Shown: positions 25,574 through 35,015 of the stretch, one piece after another
Layout of the letters: every line of letters begins with the position of its first letter
Position numbering within the stretch: position 1 is the stretch's first letter
DNA from: an uncultured Eubacteriales bacterium
Lineage (GTDB): Bacteria; Bacillota; Clostridia; Oscillospirales; Acutalibacteraceae
Direction of reading: 5' to 3'
Assembly: GCA_900315605.1 (NCBI GenBank)
Contig: OMZU01000024.1
Coordinates: 1 to 64,000, forward strand
DNA: 64,000 nucleotides
Position numbers and translations under genes: made by a program
The notes under the pieces: model-generated
Told to the model about the DNA's origin: nothing
What the model saw: the letters and a program-made list of their open reading frames with translations, nothing else
Databases searched by the model: none

Positions 25574-26593
25574 ATGACTATAATCGTAACCGGAGGAGCC
25601 GGCTTTATCGGCTCAAATTTTGTTTTTCACATGCTTTCCGCTCACCCGGATTACCGGATCGTCTGCCTTGACAAGCTGACCTACGCCGGCAATCTCAGCA
25701 CGCTTGCTCCCGTTATGGATAATCCTAATTTTCGCTTTGTAAAGCTGGATATCTGCGATCGTGAGGGTGTTTACTCGCTTTTTGAAGAAGAAAAGCCCGA
25801 TATCGTCGTAAATTTTGCGGCGGAAAGTCATGTTGACCGTTCTATTGAGAACCCGGAAATCTTTTTGACAACAAATATTCTCGGCACACAGGTGCTTATG
25901 GACGCCTGCCGAAAATACGGAAATATCAGATATCATCAGGTGAGCACCGACGAGGTCTACGGCGACCTGCCGCTTGACCGCCCGGATCTGTTCTTTACCG
26001 AAGAAACTCCGATACACACAAGCAGCCCCTACAGCTCGTCAAAGGCAGGCGCAGACCTGCTTGTTTTGGCGTATCACCGCACCTATGGTCTGCCGGTGAC
26101 TATTTCGCGCTGCTCAAACAACTACGGACCGTATCACTTTCCCGAGAAGCTTATTCCGCTTATGATCGCAAACGCGCTTGCGGACAAGCCGCTCCCGGTT
26201 TACGGCAAGGGCGAAAACGTTCGCGACTGGCTGTATGTTGAGGATCACTGCAAGGCGATCGACCTTATTATCCACAAGGGCAAAATCGGTGAGGTTTACA
26301 ATGTCGGCGGTCACAACGAGATGGCTAATATCGACATTGTAAAGCTGATCTGTAAGGAGCTGGGCAAGCCCGAAAGCCTGATAACCTACGTCACCGACCG
26401 CAAGGGTCACGACCTGCGCTATGCGATCGATCCGACTAAGATCCACAACGAGCTGGGCTGGCTGCCGGAAACAAAATTTGAGGACGGCATCAAAAAGACG
26501 ATACAGTGGTATCTCGACAACAAGGACTGGTGGGAAGAGATCATCAGCGGCGAGTACCAAAACTATTACGAGAAAATGTACGGTAACAGATGA
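25574..26593 (+). CDS. rmlB: dTDP-glucose 4,6-dehydratase
   Basis: The 339-residue short-chain dehydrogenase has the NAD-binding [12 protein letters not shown] at its start, HVDRSIENP, the catalytic STDEVYGDL, and the [12 protein letters not shown]yr-x3-Lys pair, followed by [18 protein letters not shown]. It converts dTDP-glucose to the 4-keto-6-deoxy sugar. It begins one base after rmlA ends. Confidence 0.97.
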   Translation: MTIIVTGGAGFIGSNFVFHMLSAHPDYRIVCLDKLTYAGNLSTLAPVMDNPNFRFVKLDICDREGVYSLFEEEKPDIVVNFAAESHVDRSIENPEIFLTTNILGTQVLMDACRKYGNIRYHQVSTDEVYGDLPLDRPDLFFTEETPIHTSSPYSSSKAGADLLVLAYHRTYGLPVTISRCSNNYGPYHFPEKLIPLMIANALADKPLPVYGKGENVRDWLYVEDHCKAIDLIIHKGKIGEVYNVGGHNEMANIDIVKLICKELGKPESLITYVTDRKGHDLRYAIDPTKIHNELGWLPETKFEDGIKKTIQWYLDNKDWWEEIISGEYQNYYEKMYGNR

Positions 26594-27498
26594 TGAAGGT
26601 TTTTGTAACGGGAGTTTGCGGTCAGCTTGGATATGACTGTATAAACGAGCTTAAAAAGCGTGGATATGAGGCTGTTGCCTCTGATATAAAAGATTGCGAT
26701 TCACCGGATTATGTTCGGCTTGACATAACCGACGGACAGGCTGTTTCAAAAGCAGTCGAAGAAATAAAGCCGGATGTTATTATTCACTGTGCGGCATGGA
26801 CTGCGGTTGACGCTGCGGAGGACGAAGAAAACCGCAAAACGGTTGACGCTATAAACCATATCGGAACAAAAAACCTCGCGCTTGCGGCAAAGGCTGTCGG
26901 AGCAAAGCTGATATACATAAGCACAGATTATGTGTTTGACGGTCAGGGCGAAGAGCCCTGGAAGCCTGATGACAAAAACTACGCGCCGCTAAATGTTTAC
27001 GGTGCTTCAAAGCTTGCAGGAGAGCTTGCTGTCGCAGAAACGCTTGAAAAGTTTTTTATAGTGCGGATCGCATGGGTGTTTGGATTCAACGGCAAAAACT
27101 TTATAAAAACAATGATAAATGTTGGAAAAACCCACGATACCGTAAGGGTCGTAAGCGACCAAATCGGCACTCCGACCTATACGCTTGACCTTGCACGCCT
27201 CCTCGTAGATATGGCTGAGACCGACAAATACGGATATTATCACGCAACAAACGAAGGCGGATATATAAGCTGGTACGATTTTACAAAGGAAATTTATCGT
27301 CAGGCAGGAATGGACACAAAGGTTATCCCGGTGACCACAGCGGAATACGGCTTGTCAAAAGCAGCAAGACCTTATAATTCACGACTTGACAAAAGCAAGC
27401 TGAAGGAATCGGGCTTTGAACCTTTGCCGGACTGGAAGGACGCGCTTCATAGGTATTTGCTGGAAGCAAAATTGACAGAGCAAAAAGAAGGAGAATAG
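26590..27498 (+). CDS. rmlD: dTDP-4-dehydrorhamnose reductase
   Basis: This 302-residue NAD(P)H-dependent reductase shows [16 protein letters not shown], the [13 protein letters not shown] segment, STDYVFDG and YGASKLAGE with the catalytic Tyr and Lys. It forms dTDP-L-rhamnose, the donor for cell-wall or capsular polysaccharide. Two adjacent ATG codons overlap the rmlB stop; either could start the protein. Confidence 0.95.
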   Translation: MMKVFVTGVCGQLGYDCINELKKRGYEAVASDIKDCDSPDYVRLDITDGQAVSKAVEEIKPDVIIHCAAWTAVDAAEDEENRKTVDAINHIGTKNLALAAKAVGAKLIYISTDYVFDGQGEEPWKPDDKNYAPLNVYGASKLAGELAVAETLEKFFIVRIAWVFGFNGKNFIKTMINVGKTHDTVRVVSDQIGTPTYTLDLARLLVDMAETDKYGYYHATNEGGYISWYDFTKEIYRQAGMDTKVIPVTTAEYGLSKAARPYNSRLDKSKLKESGFEPLPDWKDALHRYLLEAKLTEQKEGE

Positions 27499-27501
27499 AT
27501 C

Positions 27502-28104
27502 ATGGGGCAGATTAAGGTAGATTACAATGTCGGCGGAATCGAGGGACTTTGCGTAATTGAACCGGCTGTTCACGGAGACAGCAGAGGATATTTTACCGAG
27601 ACCTACAATGCCGCAGATATGAAAGAAGCAGGACTTGACATTTTGTTTGTGCAGGACAATCAGTCCGGATCGACAAAGGGTGTTCTGCGCGGACTGCATT
27701 TTCAAAAGCAGTATCCTCAGACCAAGCTCGTTCGCGTTATAAACGGCGAGGTCTATGATGTGGCTGTTGATTTAAGAACAGACTCTCCGACCTACGGAAA
27801 GTACTACGGAGTTCTTTTGAGCGACGAAAACAAAAAGCAATTTTTGATTCCCCGCGGCTTTGCTCACGGCTTTCTTGTGCTTTCGGACGTTGCGGAATTT
27901 TGCTACAAATGCGATGATTTCTACCATCCCAACGACGAGGGCGGAATCGCCTGGAACGACCCCGAAATCGGAATCGAATGGCCAAAGCTCAAGGGCGAAT
28001 ACAACAACTCCGCCTGTGCAGACGGCTACACAGTTGACGGCGCACCATTAAAGCTGTCGGACAAGGATCAAAAGCAACCGCTTATATCGGAGATCTCAAA
28101 ATAA
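27502..28104 (+). CDS. rmlC: dTDP-4-dehydrorhamnose 3,5-epimerase
   Basis: The 200-residue cupin has the family marks GDSRGYFTETYN, QDNQSGSTKGVLRGLHFQK (with catalytic His), VRVINGEVYDVAVDLR, and IPRGFAHGFLVLSD. It epimerises C3 and C5 before the RmlD step. GAAGGAG precedes the ATG, three bases after rmlD. Gene order A-B-D-C differs from the more usual B-D-A-C. Terminated by the hairpin at 28129-28158. Confidence 0.96.
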   Translation: MGQIKVDYNVGGIEGLCVIEPAVHGDSRGYFTETYNAADMKEAGLDILFVQDNQSGSTKGVLRGLHFQKQYPQTKLVRVINGEVYDVAVDLRTDSPTYGKYYGVLLSDENKKQFLIPRGFAHGFLVLSDVAEFCYKCDDFYHPNDEGGIAWNDPEIGIEWPKLKGEYNNSACADGYTVDGAPLKLSDKDQKQPLISEISK

Positions 28105-28128
28105 CAAGCTGAAATAAACGCAAAAAAT

Positions 28129-28158
28129 AAAGCCCATCGTTTTTCGGTGGGCTTTTTT
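28129..28158 (+). terminator. rml operon terminator
   Basis: Arms aaagcccatcg and cggtgggcttt with a tttt loop and a following T run, 25 bp past rmlC. Confidence 0.85.
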
Positions 28159-28180
28159 CATTTGTTTTTCAATCCTCTTA

Positions 28181-28310
28181 TACTAATCTCAGATAAAAAG
28201 TGGACAAAGATTTGCGAGGATATTTTTCGCAAGACGAGGCGAAGGACGCCGCAAGGCTGTCGCCTTGCAAGGACGCGCAAAGATTGTCTATTTTTTATCT
28301 GAGTTTAGTA
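28181..28310. mobile_element. MITE-like palindromic element, TACTAA family
   Basis: Inverted ends of 27 bp (28181-28207 and 28284-28310) match at 24 positions, starting TACTAA and including ctcagataaaaa. The element is 130 bp, rich in internal GC-rich dyads, carries no gene and is flanked by the direct repeat tta. The right-hand tta is also the stop codon of lgt. No other copy is in the window. Confidence 0.75.
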
Positions 28311-29129
28311 TTAACCGGGTTTTTTGTTTTCCGGGATTCTCTTTCGGCGGTAGATAAATATAAAATAAAAAGCAGAGAACAGAAACAGAATAATACTGAT
28401 TACTTGTGAAGTTGACAGACCCAAGAAAAAACCGCGGTAGGCGTCGCCTCTGAGAAATTCATCGAGGAATCTTATCACAGAATACAAGCCGAGATACAAA
28501 GCAAAAAGACCGCCCTTTAGCTTACCCTTGTTAAGCAGATAATAGAGTAGGAAGAACAAGCCCAGATTCAGCGCGGCTTCCAAAAGCTGCACCGGAAAGC
28601 GTTCAACGTCATTCACGCTGGGATTAACAGTGTTTCCGTGAATCGTGATCCCACAGCCGTGACACTCGATACCGTAGCAGCAGCCGCCGAAGAAGCAGCC
28701 GATCCTTCCAAAGCAATGGAACAGAGGGACTGCCGGCGCGAGGATATCGGAATATTCCAAAAGGTCAAGCCTTTTGATTTTTCCGTAAATCAAGCCCGCG
28801 GCGATTCCGCCCAAAAGTCCGCCGTAGAACACAGAGCCGCCGAAAATATAAGAAAAAATCGCGATAAAATCTCCAATGCTCTTGATATACTTGCCCCAGT
28901 GGGTCACAACCTCCCAAAACGCGGTCATCTGGGTCACGCCGTAAAGAATGTGTCCGCCGATAAAAACGCCGATTGCCGAAATCAGCATAAATACAATGTA
29001 GTCGTTGTCGTCGTGACCGCGCTTTTTGGCTGTTCGGCACACAACAAAGCCGGATGTCAGCACGCCTATCAGCACAAACACCGCATAGGACGAAAGCTTC
29101 ATTCCGAATATATCAAAATATGGAAGCAT
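28311..29129 (-). CDS. lgt: Prolipoprotein diacylglyceryl transferase
   Basis: The 272-residue membrane enzyme has about seven helices and the Lgt signature with its essential Arg, GRIGCFFGGCCYG, near residue 138, plus the C-terminal GLYSVIRFLDEFLRGD. It transfers diacylglycerol from phosphatidylglycerol to the lipobox Cys of prolipoproteins such as the product at 52470-53264. GAGGTG precedes the ATG. Its TAA stop abuts the MITE-like element directly. Confidence 0.96.
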   Translation of the reverse strand: MLPYFDIFGMKLSSYAVFVLIGVLTSGFVVCRTAKKRGHDDNDYIVFMLISAIGVFIGGHILYGVTQMTAFWEVVTHWGKYIKSIGDFIAIFSYIFGGSVFYGGLLGGIAAGLIYGKIKRLDLLEYSDILAPAVPLFHCFGRIGCFFGGCCYGIECHGCGITIHGNTVNPSVNDVERFPVQLLEAALNLGLFFLLYYLLNKGKLKGGLFALYLGLYSVIRFLDEFLRGDAYRGFFLGLSTSQVISIILFLFSAFYFIFIYRRKRIPENKKPG

Positions 29130-29144
29130 AATTCACCTCAGAAA

Positions 29145-29176
29145 AACAGCCCCCCTGAATTGTCGGGAGGCTGAAT
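29145..29176 (-). terminator. Terminator upstream of lgt
   Basis: On the minus strand cagcctcccg and a run of G/C ending ggggctg pair, followed by TTTTT. It closes the 29195-29569 gene before lgt. Confidence 0.6.
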
Positions 29177-29194
29177 TTTGTTTTAAAGCTGTTA

Positions 29195-29569
29195 TTAGTT
29201 GAGTGAGCTGCTGAGATCGTTGAGTGCGCTGCTGAGCTGATCAAGTGCGCTTGAATCGCTGGCAAGATTTGCAACTCCTACTGCTGCACAAGCTACACAT
29301 GCTACACAAATAACTGAGATACCTGCAAATACTGTTGCAATGATACCTGTAACGAGACCGGCTGTGCCCATTCCCTGATTTGCATTGGAATCCTTACGAG
29401 CCTTAACGCCCATAACAATGGCAACGATACCGCCTACGAGAGCTACAAGCACGAGTATGATAGCTAAAACACCGTTGTTTCCGGCAAAGGTGTTGCCGAA
29501 GATTGAGATAACGATAGCTACGATACCGATAATCATTGCAATCATGCCTGTATTATTCTTCTGTTCCAT
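29195..29569 (-). CDS. Small DUF4190-like membrane protein
   Basis: The 124-residue protein has three or four hydrophobic helices (TGMIAMIIGIVAIVISIFG, GVLAIILVLVALVGGIVAIVMGVKAR, GTAGLVTGIIATVFAGISVICVACVACAAVG) and a Ser/Leu-rich tail. The G-x-x-x-G-rich helices and the central KARKD loop resemble DUF4190 proteins, whose role is unknown. The start at 29569 has TTGGAGG seven bases upstream. The product at 55645-56055 has a similar plan. Confidence 0.65.
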   Translation of the reverse strand: MEQKNNTGMIAMIIGIVAIVISIFGNTFAGNNGVLAIILVLVALVGGIVAIVMGVKARKDSNANQGMGTAGLVTGIIATVFAGISVICVACVACAAVGVANLASDSSALDQLSSALNDLSSSLN

Positions 29570-29743
29570 GATTCTACCTCCAATTAAATATGTCCTGCTC
29601 ATTATCGAGCAATACAATTTTAACATTTTATTAGGCAAAAGTCAATTGTATATTGTTTATTTATGCTATTTTGTAGGTTTGTATAATCAAATATTAATAT
29701 GTTTGTGAAAATTGCACAACAAATTTATAAGTTTTGTTTTTTA

Positions 29744-31024
29744 TTAGCCGATTTTGTCCTTTCCGCCCATGTAGGGTCTGAGAGCCTCGGGGATCCTCAC
29801 GCTGCCGTCGGCGTTGAGATTGTTTTCAAGGAAAGCGATCAGCATTCTCGGAGGAGCAACAACTGTGTTGTTAAGAGTGTGAGCAAAATACTTTTTGCCG
29901 CCCTCGCCCGACACTCTGATTTTGAGTCGTCTTGCCTGTGCGTCTCCGAGGTTTGAGCACGATCCGACCTCAAAATATTTTTTCTGGCGCGGCGACCACG
30001 CTTCAACATCAAGCGAACGCACCTTTAAATCAGCCAAATCTCCCGAACAACATTCAAGCGTTCTTACCGGAATGTCCATTGAACGGAACAAATCTACTGT
30101 GTTTTGCCAGAGCTTGTCAAACCACATCTTACTGTCCTCGGGCTTGCAAACAACGATCATTTCCTGCTTTTCAAACTGATGGATCCTGTAAACTCCGCGC
30201 TCCTCGATTCCGTGCGCTCCCTTTTCTTTGCGGAAGCAAGGCGAATAGCTGGTGAGGGTCTGAGGAAGGTCAGCTTCCTTGTTGATGGTGTCAATAAACT
30301 TGCCTATCATAGAATGTTCGCTTGTACCGATAAGATAAAGGTCCTCTCCCTCAATCTTATACATCATGGAATCCATCTCGGCAAAGCTCATTACGCCGGT
30401 AACAACGTTGCTTCTGATCATAAACGGCGGCACGCAATAGGTGAAGCCGCGGTCGATCATAAAGTCACGCGCATAAGAAATAACCGCGCTGTGAAGGCGC
30501 GCAATATCGCCCATAAGATAGTAGAAGCCGTTGCCGGCAACCTTTCTTGCAGAATCAAGATCGATGCCGTTGAGCTTTTCCATTATGTCGGTGTGGTAAG
30601 GCACCTCGAAATCAGGCACAAAGGGATCGCCAAAGCGTTCGATCTCTACGTTCTGTGTATCGTCCTTTCCGATCGGTACCTCAGGGTCGATCATCTGAGG
30701 GATCTGCATCATGATTTCGGTCACTTCTTCGCCGAGCTTGCCCTCTTTTTCTTCAAGCTCTGCAAGCTGCTCCGCCTGCTTTGTGACCTCTTCCTTTAGT
30801 GCCATTCCCTCTTCTTTTTTACCCTGAGCCATCAGCGCACCGATTTGCTTTGAGATTTTGTTGCGGTTTGAGCGCAAATCGTCTGCCTGCTGCTTTACCG
30901 CGCGGTTGAGCGCGTCAAGCTCAATCACCTTGTCAACAAGCTCCAGCTTGTGATCCTGGAATTTCTTTTTAATATTTTCCTTTACCGCGTCCGGATTTTC
31001 GCGCAGAAATTTTATATCAATCAT
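29744..31024 (-). CDS. serS: Seryl-tRNA synthetase
   Basis: The 426-residue class II synthetase has the N-terminal coiled-coil arm (about 30-105, rich in Lys/Glu/Gln), motif 2 as CFRKEKGAHGIEERGVYRIHQFEKQE, and motif 3 near the C-terminus as ALRPYMGGKDKIG preceded by NNTVVAPPRMLIAFLENN. It charges tRNA-Ser, two genes of which lie at 55.2-55.4 kb. AAAGGAGA precedes the ATG. It follows parB by 13 bp and probably shares its transcript; no T-box leader is present. Confidence 0.98.
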   Translation of the reverse strand: MIDIKFLRENPDAVKENIKKKFQDHKLELVDKVIELDALNRAVKQQADDLRSNRNKISKQIGALMAQGKKEEGMALKEEVTKQAEQLAELEEKEGKLGEEVTEIMMQIPQMIDPEVPIGKDDTQNVEIERFGDPFVPDFEVPYHTDIMEKLNGIDLDSARKVAGNGFYYLMGDIARLHSAVISYARDFMIDRGFTYCVPPFMIRSNVVTGVMSFAEMDSMMYKIEGEDLYLIGTSEHSMIGKFIDTINKEADLPQTLTSYSPCFRKEKGAHGIEERGVYRIHQFEKQEMIVVCKPEDSKMWFDKLWQNTVDLFRSMDIPVRTLECCSGDLADLKVRSLDVEAWSPRQKKYFEVGSCSNLGDAQARRLKIRVSGEGGKKYFAHTLNNTVVAPPRMLIAFLENNLNADGSVRIPEALRPYMGGKDKIG

Positions 31025-31037
31025 GTTTTTCTCTCCT

Positions 31038-31886
31038 TTATTTTAATTTGTTTGAAATATCAGTCAAATCCTCGTCGGAATAGAACTCAATTTGCAGAAC
31101 TCCGCCCTCTTTACCCTTGCTCTTGCTGATTTTTATTTTACGCCCGAGACTTTCGTTTAGAGCAAGCTCAACCATGCTGTAGAAGCTCGGCTTTTTTTCA
31201 GACTGCTGTGGCTTGACTTGTTTTTTTGCTGCTTTGCAAAGCTTTTCAACCTCACGAACCGACAGATCCTTTTGCACGATCTGTTCGCAAACAGCCAGCA
31301 TTTCTTCTTCGTTATCAAGCGAAAGCAGGGAGCGCGCATGTCCTGCGCTGATTTTGCCGTCGCTCAGGTATTCCGCCACGCTCTTGGGCAGCTTTAGCAG
31401 CCTTAGCGCGTTGGCAACCGCCGGTCTGGATTTTCCCACCGACTGAGCCGCCTCGTCCTGTGTAAAGCCGTATTCCTCAATCAGAAGGTTATAACCCTGA
31501 GCCTCTTCAAGCGGCGTCAGATCCTCACGCTGCAAGTTTTCTATCAGCGCGATCTCCATTGTTTCGGCGTCACCAAGCTCGCGGATTATTACGGGGACCT
31601 CTTTTACGCCTGCCATTCTGCACGCCCTGTACCGGCGTTCTCCGGCAACGATTTGGTATCCGCCGAGCGGAAGCGGTCTGACAAGAATCGGCTGTAGCAA
31701 GCCGTGGCGAGATATGCTTTCTGCAAGCTCGGAAAGTGCGCCTTCGTCAAATTCCTTTCTCGGCTGTGTGCGGTTCGGCTCGATTTCAGAGATGTTGAGC
31801 GTTACCGGACTTTCGTTGCTTTCGGAATTGTTTTCAATGAATATGGCGTTTAGTCCTTTGCCCAGTCCTCCCAGTCTTTTTGCCAT
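31038..31886 (-). CDS. parB: Chromosome-partitioning protein ParB (Spo0J)
   Basis: The 282-residue protein has the N-terminal CTPase region with ENLQREDLTPLEEAQGY and GERRYRACRMAGV, the helix-turn-helix FTQDEAAQSVGKSRPAVANALRLLKLP that reads parS, and a C-terminal dimerisation part. It loads on parS, spreads as a CTP-gated clamp, and recruits SMC. ParS sites are at 32770 and 35391. Its start overlaps the parA stop (TGATG). Confidence 0.97.
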   Translation of the reverse strand: MAKRLGGLGKGLNAIFIENNSESNESPVTLNISEIEPNRTQPRKEFDEGALSELAESISRHGLLQPILVRPLPLGGYQIVAGERRYRACRMAGVKEVPVIIRELGDAETMEIALIENLQREDLTPLEEAQGYNLLIEEYGFTQDEAAQSVGKSRPAVANALRLLKLPKSVAEYLSDGKISAGHARSLLSLDNEEEMLAVCEQIVQKDLSVREVEKLCKAAKKQVKPQQSEKKPSFYSMVELALNESLGRKIKISKSKGKEGGVLQIEFYSDEDLTDISNKLK

Positions 31887-32653
31887 CAGCCTCTCTCCTT
31901 TGCAATAATTTCAGCCGCAAGCCCGGTGTATGCTGTGCTTCCCTTGCAGGATTTGTCGTAGTAGATCACAGGCATACCAAAGCTCGGAGCCTCCGAAAGT
32001 CTTACTCCTCGGGGTATCACTGTTTTGAATACCTTCCCGGGGAAGAATTTTTTTACTTCCTGAACGACCTGTTGAGTAAGATTCAGTCTGCCATCGTACA
32101 TTGTGAGCAAAACTCCCTCAAGCGCGATCGAGCTGTTGTACTGTCGCTTGATCCTGCGAACTGTGCTCATTAGCTGAGAAAGTCCTTCGAGCGCGTAGTA
32201 TTCGCACTGGATCGGCACAATAAAGCTGTCGGCAAGAGTAAGCGCGTTGGCTGTTATCAAGCCCAGGGACGGCGGACAGTCGATGATTATGTAATCATAG
32301 TATTGCTTGATTGGCAGGATCGCGTTTTTGAGCAGCGATTCACGGTGGGGTATGTCGGCGATCTCAAGCTCCGCCGCTGCAAGACTTATACCCGATGGCA
32401 AAACATTGAGATTGGCATAGGGGGTTTTTAAAACGCATTGCTCCGCCTTTGCGCCCTCAACCAGTATATCGTAGGTTGAGAATTGAATTTTACTTTTGTC
32501 GATCGCAACGCCGCTTGTAGCGTTGCCCTGAGGGTCAGCGTCAATCAGTAGCACGGTTTTTCCCGCAGCACCCAAACATGCCGCAAGGTTTACTGCGGTG
32601 GTTGTTTTTCCAACGCCGCCTTTTTGATTGGATATCGCTATGATTTTTGCCAA
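31886..32653 (-). CDS. parA: Chromosome-partitioning ATPase ParA (Soj)
   Basis: The 255-residue ATPase has the deviant Walker A NQKGGVGKTTTAVNLA at residue 8, LLIDADPQGNATSG, and DYIIIDCPPSLGL. It moves ParB-parS complexes and can act on DnaA during initiation. Translation starts with TTG at 32653, with AAGGTG upstream and a TATAAT at 32693-32698 on the minus strand. First gene of parA-parB-serS. Confidence 0.97.
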   Translation of the reverse strand: MAKIIAISNQKGGVGKTTTAVNLAACLGAAGKTVLLIDADPQGNATSGVAIDKSKIQFSTYDILVEGAKAEQCVLKTPYANLNVLPSGISLAAAELEIADIPHRESLLKNAILPIKQYYDYIIIDCPPSLGLITANALTLADSFIVPIQCEYYALEGLSQLMSTVRRIKRQYNSSIALEGVLLTMYDGRLNLTQQVVQEVKKFFPGKVFKTVIPRGVRLSEAPSFGMPVIYYDKSCKGSTAYTGLAAEIIAKERG

Positions 32654-32769
32654 AATATCACCTTTTTACTAATTCTCATTTGTTACCATATGATTATATC
32701 ATATTTTGACGGTTTATTAAAGAGATATTTTGAATTTTTGCCCATAATTTTTAAAATTTCGCAGCTTAT

Positions 32770-32785
32770 TGTTTCACGTGAAACA
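32770..32785. promoter_or_regulatory. parS: parS site 1
   Basis: TGTTTCACGTGAAACA is an exact match to the 16-bp palindromic parS consensus bound by ParB. It lies about 115 bp upstream of parA. Confidence 0.95.
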
Positions 32786-32893
32786 AATACAAATAGCATT
32801 CTTATTTATGTTAGAAGCAAGATTTCTTTAAAAGTTAAATCAACATAACAAGTTATTTATTCTATTATTAGGATTTCAATATTTTAAAAATAA

Positions 32894-33072
32894 AACTCAT
32901 TTTCGGGTCTCTGACGTTTTTTCTTGCTTCGACCCTTATTCCCGGCGTAAAAAACGTTATTTATAAATATAACTCATTTTCGGGTCACCGACGTTTTTTA
33001 TTGCTCCAACCCTTCTTCCCGACGTAAAAAACGTTATTTTATAGGAAAGGTTATTTTCGGGTTACCGAGGCA
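32894..33072. repeat. Triplicated 77-bp unit containing an internal dyad
   Basis: Units begin at 32894, 32971 and 33048 (the last one partial), all starting near ttttcgggt. The first two each contain gacgtttttt and cgtaaaaaacg, which can pair to form a hairpin, with cgaccc/caaccc and ttcccg between. No reading frame or known family was recognised. Right after follows a second small cluster, ctccgagtattctactcggag with an extra ctcggagt. Confidence 0.75.
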
Positions 33073-33124
33073 TATACTTACTCCGAGTATTCTACTCGGA
33101 GTAAAAAACTCGGAGTAAAAAAGC

Positions 33125-33158
33125 AAAAAACCGGGCGGACTTGCCGCTCGGTTTTTTG
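33125..33158 (-). terminator. Terminator downstream of the noc-like gene
   Basis: Arms aaaaaaccg-gcgg and ccgc-cggtttttt are near perfect, with T runs on both strands. It lies 87 bp beyond the end of the leftward Noc-like gene. Confidence 0.8.
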
Positions 33159-33244
33159 CAAGGGGTTAGATAAGGAAATGGGTATGAGTGGAACGGATGC
33201 TTTCGCATCCTAACTGGAAAGCTATTTGATTCGGCAAAAGAGGA

Positions 33245-34081
33245 TCATGCGGAACTCTTTTTTTGTATGGGCTGCTTTGGGATCCTGATTGTGTATTCGA
33301 TAAAATCCTGCGCGTCTGTTTTGTCGGACTGAGCCTCTATACCTGCAAGCCGCATTGCATCTATTGCCTTGTTAATGGTGTTGATGAATATTCTTATGTC
33401 TTTTATCACCGCTTTGCTTGTACCCCTCGGCTTATCCGCCTTTTGGGGACCGGAATTGTTCATCAGCTCAATTAGCTGCTCTGACTGTTGAACGTTGAGG
33501 TTTTCTGCAATTATTCTTGACAATGCTTCCCACCTCAGGGATTCTTCGTCCAGCTTTAGCAAAGCACGGGCATGTCGTTCGGAAAGACCGGACTGTTCGA
33601 TCCATTCCTGTTCCTCAGAGCTAAGCCGCAGCAGTCTGAGCTTGTTAGCTATTGTAGACTGGGTTTTGCCAAGCTTTTGAGCGGCTTGCTCCTGAGTTAG
33701 TCCATAGCGACGGATCAATCTTGAAATCCCGCGTGCTTCCTCGAAAAAATCGAGGTCGCAACGCTGGATGTTTTCAAGGAGAGCGTAAATGGCTGATTCT
33801 TTTTCGCTGCATTTCACAACGACGCAGGGAACTTTTTTTAGACCTGCCAAAACAGAAGCGCGTAATCTTCGCTCACCGGCGATCAGTTCATACTCGCTTG
33901 CGCTGATCTTGCGAACAGTCAGCGGTTGAAGTATCCCGTTCTCTGTTATTGACTGAGAAAGCTGGTTCAGCTCGGTTTCGGAAAACTGTTTGCGGGGTTG
34001 AGATTTATTGGGTCGAATTTTGAGGATTGGAATTTCAGAGATTATGTTTTCACTTTTAACTAAAAAATTCAACCGTATCAT
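33245..34081 (-). CDS. noc: ParB-family protein, probable nucleoid occlusion factor Noc
   Basis: A second ParB-like protein, 278 residues from the ATG chosen. It has LKIRPNKSQPRKQFSETELNQLSQSI, GERRLRASVLAGLKKVPCVVV, ENIQRCDLDFFEEARG and the helix-turn-helix LTQEQAAQKLGKTQSTIANKLRLLRL. In Firmicutes the paralogue next to rsmG/mnmG is Noc, which keeps the division septum off the nucleoid and binds its own DNA sites. No Noc-binding palindrome was seen. The start is uncertain: a frame 17 codons longer exists, and a TTG a few codons downstream has a better ribosome site. Confidence 0.8.
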   Translation of the reverse strand: MIRLNFLVKSENIISEIPILKIRPNKSQPRKQFSETELNQLSQSITENGILQPLTVRKISASEYELIAGERRLRASVLAGLKKVPCVVVKCSEKESAIYALLENIQRCDLDFFEEARGISRLIRRYGLTQEQAAQKLGKTQSTIANKLRLLRLSSEEQEWIEQSGLSERHARALLKLDEESLRWEALSRIIAENLNVQQSEQLIELMNNSGPQKADKPRGTSKAVIKDIRIFINTINKAIDAMRLAGIEAQSDKTDAQDFIEYTIRIPKQPIQKKSSA

Positions 34082-34263
34082 CCCGCTTAGCTTAGCATCA
34101 GAGCTTGTCCCTGTGCTATTATAGTACCACATAATATCTGCATTTTCGGTCGAATCGTCAGCATATTTTTTATAATGTTGTGCAATAAAGTGTATATATC
34201 AGTCGAAAGCTGATAGCAGCACCGGTTTTCAACGGCAAGGACAAGCAAATTTCATATAGTAGA

Positions 34264-34287
34264 AAAGGCAGGGTCAACGCCCTGCCT
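34264..34287 (-). terminator. rsmG-side terminator
   Basis: Hairpin ggcagggt/gccctgcc, with CCTTTTCT following on the minus strand, 20 bp past the rsmG stop. Confidence 0.75.
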
Positions 34288-34306
34288 AAACTCACTTATG
34301 ATAAGA

Positions 34307-35014
34307 TCAAAGTGGATTTGATTTGATTTTTCCGGAATTGCGCGGATATTTTTCGGGGGTAGGTCTAACTTTTTCAACCAGAACAATTGTCCTGCCGCCG
34401 CCGTTTTCATAAAGCTCAAACTCATTAATTTTGAAGATTTTACCGCCGAGAATTTGAATCGCATTCTTTGCTGCTTGGATCTCAGGCTGCGCGTCGGGCC
34501 CTTTCATAGCGGCAAAATGTCCGGAAAGTCGGACGAAAGGCAGACAGTATTCGCTGAGAACATTCATCCTTGCAACTGCGCGCGAAACCGCAAGGTCAAA
34601 GCCTTCTCTCAAATCAATGTTTTGCGCTGCGTTTTCAGCTCGGTCGTGGATAAGTTCACTGCTCAGTCCAAGCTTGTTCAAAACGCTTTCAAGAAAAACA
34701 AGGCGTTTTTTGAGGCTGTCAAGCAACGTAAGCTCTAAATCAGGTCTGGCGATCTTTATTACAACTCCCGGAAAGCCTGCTCCTGTTCCAACGTCGATAA
34801 TACGCGCGTTTTGTGGCAAATCTATATAATTAAATATAGACAGGCTGTCTGCAAAGTGTTTTATCGCAACTTCTTTTGGATCGGTGATCGCTGTGAGATT
34901 CATTTTTTGATTCCATTCAATCAACATTTCATAATAGCCTTGAAGTTGGTTGATTTGTTCGTCGCTGAGCGATATTTTGTATTTATCTATAGCAGAAATC
35001 AAATATTCTTTCAT
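34307..35014 (-). CDS. rsmG: 16S rRNA (guanine-527-N7) methyltransferase
   Basis: The 235-residue Rossmann methyltransferase shows NLTAITDPKEVAIKHFADSL, the SAM loop IIDVGTGAGFPGVVIKIARPDLELTLLDSLKKR, and SRAVARMNVLSEYCLPF. It methylates G527 in the 16S 530 loop; loss gives streptomycin tolerance in many bacteria. It lies one base after mnmG, the common gidA-gidB pairing near the origin. Confidence 0.97.
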   Translation of the reverse strand: MKEYLISAIDKYKISLSDEQINQLQGYYEMLIEWNQKMNLTAITDPKEVAIKHFADSLSIFNYIDLPQNARIIDVGTGAGFPGVVIKIARPDLELTLLDSLKKRLVFLESVLNKLGLSSELIHDRAENAAQNIDLREGFDLAVSRAVARMNVLSEYCLPFVRLSGHFAAMKGPDAQPEIQAAKNAIQILGGKIFKINEFELYENGGGRTIVLVEKVRPTPEKYPRNSGKIKSNPL

Positions 35015-35015
35015 A

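Noticed and set aside
31025..31037. T-box leader for serS
   Set aside because: serS begins 13 bp after parB, leaving no room for a T-box.
32624..32848. Small rightward gene between parA and the parS region
   Set aside because: The frame has no ribosome site, crosses the parA start and the parS site, and has random composition.
32894..33158. CRISPR array
   Set aside because: The iterated part is a 77-bp tandem unit with no distinct spacers, only two and a half copies, and no cas genes in the window.
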